This document shows, in pieces, positions 61,440 to 64,000 of a stretch of 64,000 bases of DNA. This DNA is from Sphagnum magellanicum (lineage: Eukaryota > Streptophyta > Sphagnopsida > Sphagnales > Sphagnaceae): contig CM038912.1 in assembly GCA_021904315.1 (NCBI GenBank), forward strand, positions 8,147,061 to 8,211,060, in the 5' to 3' direction. Below the pieces are notes generated by a model. The model did no database searches. It worked only from the letters and a program-made list of their open reading frames with translations, and was not told the origin of the DNA. The number at the start of each line of letters is the position of its first letter. Position 1 is the stretch's first letter. The translations under genes and the position numbers were made by a program.

Positions 61440-62700
61440 TCAAACTCCAAGCTGCTTTGTCTGCCTGGTCAGCTCATGGGGGGCTGCAATCTCTTTTGCA
61501 AAGGTGAACACCTCATCATCATCCAGACTTTGTAACCTCCTGATCTCACCCAAGACCGACTTGTTATGCCTCAATGCTTCAACAACATTTCCAGTGCCAG
61601 CCTCCCCCTTTGTTTGGATCATGGCAGCACCGTCAGCTATATGCATCAGTGCCTCCCCCAAATTGCAGCAACCACACACAAAGGGTATCCTGTAGTTGTG
61701 CTTGGTGATGTGATGTGCATCAACAGCTGGGGTTTGGACTTTACTCTCATCAAAGTCCACACCAATGGCCTCCAAGATTTGAGTTGGTAAATACATTGTA
61801 ATTAGAAGAGTCTGAAGAAATATAACAAAACAAAATACCATCAAAGGAAATGGTAGAAATAAAAGAAATAAAATGAAACAGCCACAGGTCTTTTGTTGTA
61901 AGTTAATACAACAGAAATACCTACTACTAAGAAATAGTGGCCCAATTCATTATACATTTCGGTCAATTTTGCTTATAATTGATAATTTTAAAAAAATTTC
62001 TGAATATTTTAAAAGTCTAGTAGTATGGTAAAAAAAAAGATTTTCTTGCTCTTTCTAACATGAAGCACTGCTTTGTTTTTCTTAGAGCCTTGAGCTGTGT
62101 TTTGAAACCTAATAAAAACAAGCCAACCTTTCCTTAGGTGCTTTTGCTCGATTTATTATTCATATAAAAAAAAACCTGTTTTCTATTGTTGCTTTGTCAA
62201 CAAAATGACCTATGCACATGCATCAAGCGAAAGGAGTATAAAATCTGCAGGCTGGATACAAAGAATTCAAGTCCATCACTAAAATAACTATCATTCCACC
62301 AAGCAGTGCAAAGTACAAAAGGGGCAATTTTCCTCTTGCGAAGTGGTAAAGTAGCAGGTATGAGATCACGACAAAAAATCACAGAGTGAACTCACCAATT
62401 CTTGCCTTTGCCATCACAGGTATGGTGATGGCCTTCTTGATCTCCTTGATGAGCCCATGGTCACTCATCCTTGCCACCCCCTTCTGCCTGAATGTCAGCT
62501 GGCACTCCAGTGCCATCACTGCAACAGCTCCAGCCTCCTCTGCAATCTGAGCTTGCTCCATCCACATTCACCACATCCATGATCAATCCACACCTCAACG
62601 TCCGGGCCAGCCCCACCTTCACAGCATAGGTTGCCTTCTTGCTATTCTCTGATAACACTCCATTCCCATCCACTGCCACCAATCCATCACCTGTCTCCAT
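61440..62700 (-). pseudogene. PDX1: PDX1 pseudogene, right copy
   Basis: Same structure as the left copy but with its C-terminal part visible. The N-terminal exon (62700 to about 62396) carries the same three frame changes around VPADIQAEG and GVARMSD. The C-terminal exon (about 61781-61440) is open: [13 protein letters not shown] (one residue shorter than the left copy's DYIDES), [47 protein letters not shown] and QTKQLG, then stops. PDX1 proteins normally continue about 70 residues past QTKQLG with the phosphate-binding Gly motifs, which are missing. Shared frameshifts show the gene died before the segment was duplicated. Confidence 0.88.
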
Positions 62701-64000
62701 CTCTCCAATCCTTTAAGCTCTTGGCCTTCAAAACCCTGCCCAAAACAAATGCTCACACCAAATCACATCAATTTGACACATGACAATCACAAAAAGCCAA
62801 GTGCCCAGAGCTTCAGCCTGCAAAATGCATTATATCTTTATATTCATACAAAAGTATGCACATAATCTGCCATGTAAACTTTCTTTCCCACTGGAGATGA
62901 TAGTGACAATGGAGAAGAAATGCTTGTTACCACTCCTCCAGTTTAGATATCTATCAACATCACAATAGGTCATTGTGAGGTTCAGGGTTTATTAAACAGG
63001 TAACAAGAGGGTGTGTGGATGGGTGGCGAATCCAATGGCAATAAATAAAATCTTGAGATGAGCGATGAGAGGAAGGTTCAGGGTTCAGGGTTTAACTAAA
63101 CCCTAAACCCAGGTGAACTGCATTCATTACAAACATAGAGAAAGGAATGAAATGGCTCTCGTTACCAGGGAAAAATAAGATGAAGAAGGGGCACTCTTGT
63201 CACAGCAGATGGAAGATGACAGACCAGGCCGATTGCATCATCAACCGAAGCAAGGGCTGATGATCTCTTGGTAATGACATGCAAATGAGCAGAGGATTGC
63301 TTGAACCACCAGAGAATCCATTCAGTTGTTGCTATACTCCGAGAATTCAACTGTCTATTCTCCTGACTATTCAACTGACTACTTCTTTGGATCGGGCTAG
63401 CAATCTTTAACGTTGGATGATGCAGAGAAAAGAGTGCGCGCATGTAAGCAGACCGACCATACCTACTCCATCCTTTTCAGATAACACAGACAGGTGTAGC
63501 AATCCATACCAAAAAAAAACTCCGCCGCTATACTTACTTCGCAAAACAAAATTCGAAACAATAAAACCCGTTAAGGCACAAAACAAAAATCAAAGCCGAG
63601 AGCATCAAGCAACCAAACTGGGAAAGTACCAGAAGAAGAATGTACCTATTCAGATAACGCTACCAAACACGAGTGCACGTCTCTCGAACCTCGATCCTTC
63701 TGCTTTCCTAGGTCAAAACAACAAACGCATTCTTATTAAAAACACCACAACTCAGACAATCGGCTGTTGCCAGCCAAAAAATTCCCAAAGAGACCCGGCC
63801 AAAGCAAAGCCAGAGGGACCGGGATTTTTCTCACCAATTCCACCGGCCTGCTGCTCCTGCAGCGGATTCGAAGCTCCATTGGCGCCGCTACTGCACGCAA
63901 AGACGCGCAGAGGAGAGAGACGAAGATAGAACAACAGAAACGCAAGAGACACAAAGCCGGAGCCTAATTTCAATCTCCTCCGTCCGATCCCGACCCGGAA
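61531..64000. repeat. Right copy of the >=2.47-kb direct repeat
   Basis: Matches 1-2474 in the same orientation; offset 61530 at the start and 61526 at the window end, so only a few small indels separate them. It runs off the window end. Confidence 0.95.
63752..63973 (-). CDS. Unassigned 73-codon ORF, right-copy partner of 2226-2447
   Basis: Same length and frame as the left-copy ORF with a handful of substitutions (for example Leu for Ser at residue 3, Trp for Arg and for Leu near the C-terminus). Hydrophobic N-terminus. No family recognised and no evidence of expression visible. Confidence 0.25.
   Translation of the reverse strand: MKLGSGFVSLAFLLFYLRLSPLRVFACSSGANGASNPLQEQQAGGIGEKNPGPSGFALAGSLWEFFGWQQPIV

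Overview
This is nuclear DNA of a land plant. Split genes have GT..AG introns, telo-box motifs occur, long AT-rich intergenic stretches separate genes, and plant-type transposon relics are present. The most diagnostic locus is a disease-resistance-like gene in which a serine alpha/beta-hydrolase is followed by NB-ARC and leucine-rich repeats. This hydrolase-NBS-LRR (HNL) architecture is known mainly from bryophytes, notably liverworts, so I favour a bryophyte. That placement is inference, and no marker in the window proves it.

Layout. Positions 1-2474 and 61531-64000 are two direct copies of one segment, each holding a frameshifted PDX1 (pyridoxal phosphate synthase) pseudogene on the minus strand. 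2475-11800 is AT-rich and largely non-coding, with several short imperfect tandem repeats. 11850-14419 (minus) is a sucrose-phosphate phosphatase gene whose reading frame stops at the junction between the HAD catalytic domain and the C-terminal domain. 18263-22459 is a decayed Helitron of the helicase-plus-endonuclease (Helentron-like) kind, split by a GC-richer insertion carrying a run of 21 G. 24832-27479 is an intron-bearing ribosomal protein L5 pseudogene. 27482-33115 is built of repeats: a 1.1-kb segment present twice, the first copy interrupted by a 632-bp insertion with a 20-bp flanking duplication; an 84-bp tandem array; and a ~120-bp minisatellite abutting the HNL gene.

33523-39201 is the HNL gene: five exons in matching splice phase, all canonical NB-ARC motifs, fifteen 144-nt LRR units in frame, one in-frame TAA just after the P-loop, and a decayed LRR tail to about 39840. 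40078-46036 is a dead Ty3/gypsy retrotransposon. 46040-57890 is AT-rich, with a ~310-350-bp repeat present in three full and one partial copies. A tRNA-type SINE with a 9-bp target duplication (57891-58091) sits directly before a small intact three-exon gene (58151-59410, 79 aa) that resembles the KGD4/YMR31 subunit of the 2-oxoglutarate dehydrogenase complex.

The genes form no functional cluster. The likely intact ones are the KGD4-like gene and, in shortened form, the sucrose-phosphate phosphatase. The HNL gene is complete except for one stop codon. Exon limits were read by eye from splice signals and family similarity. No alignments or database searches were run.
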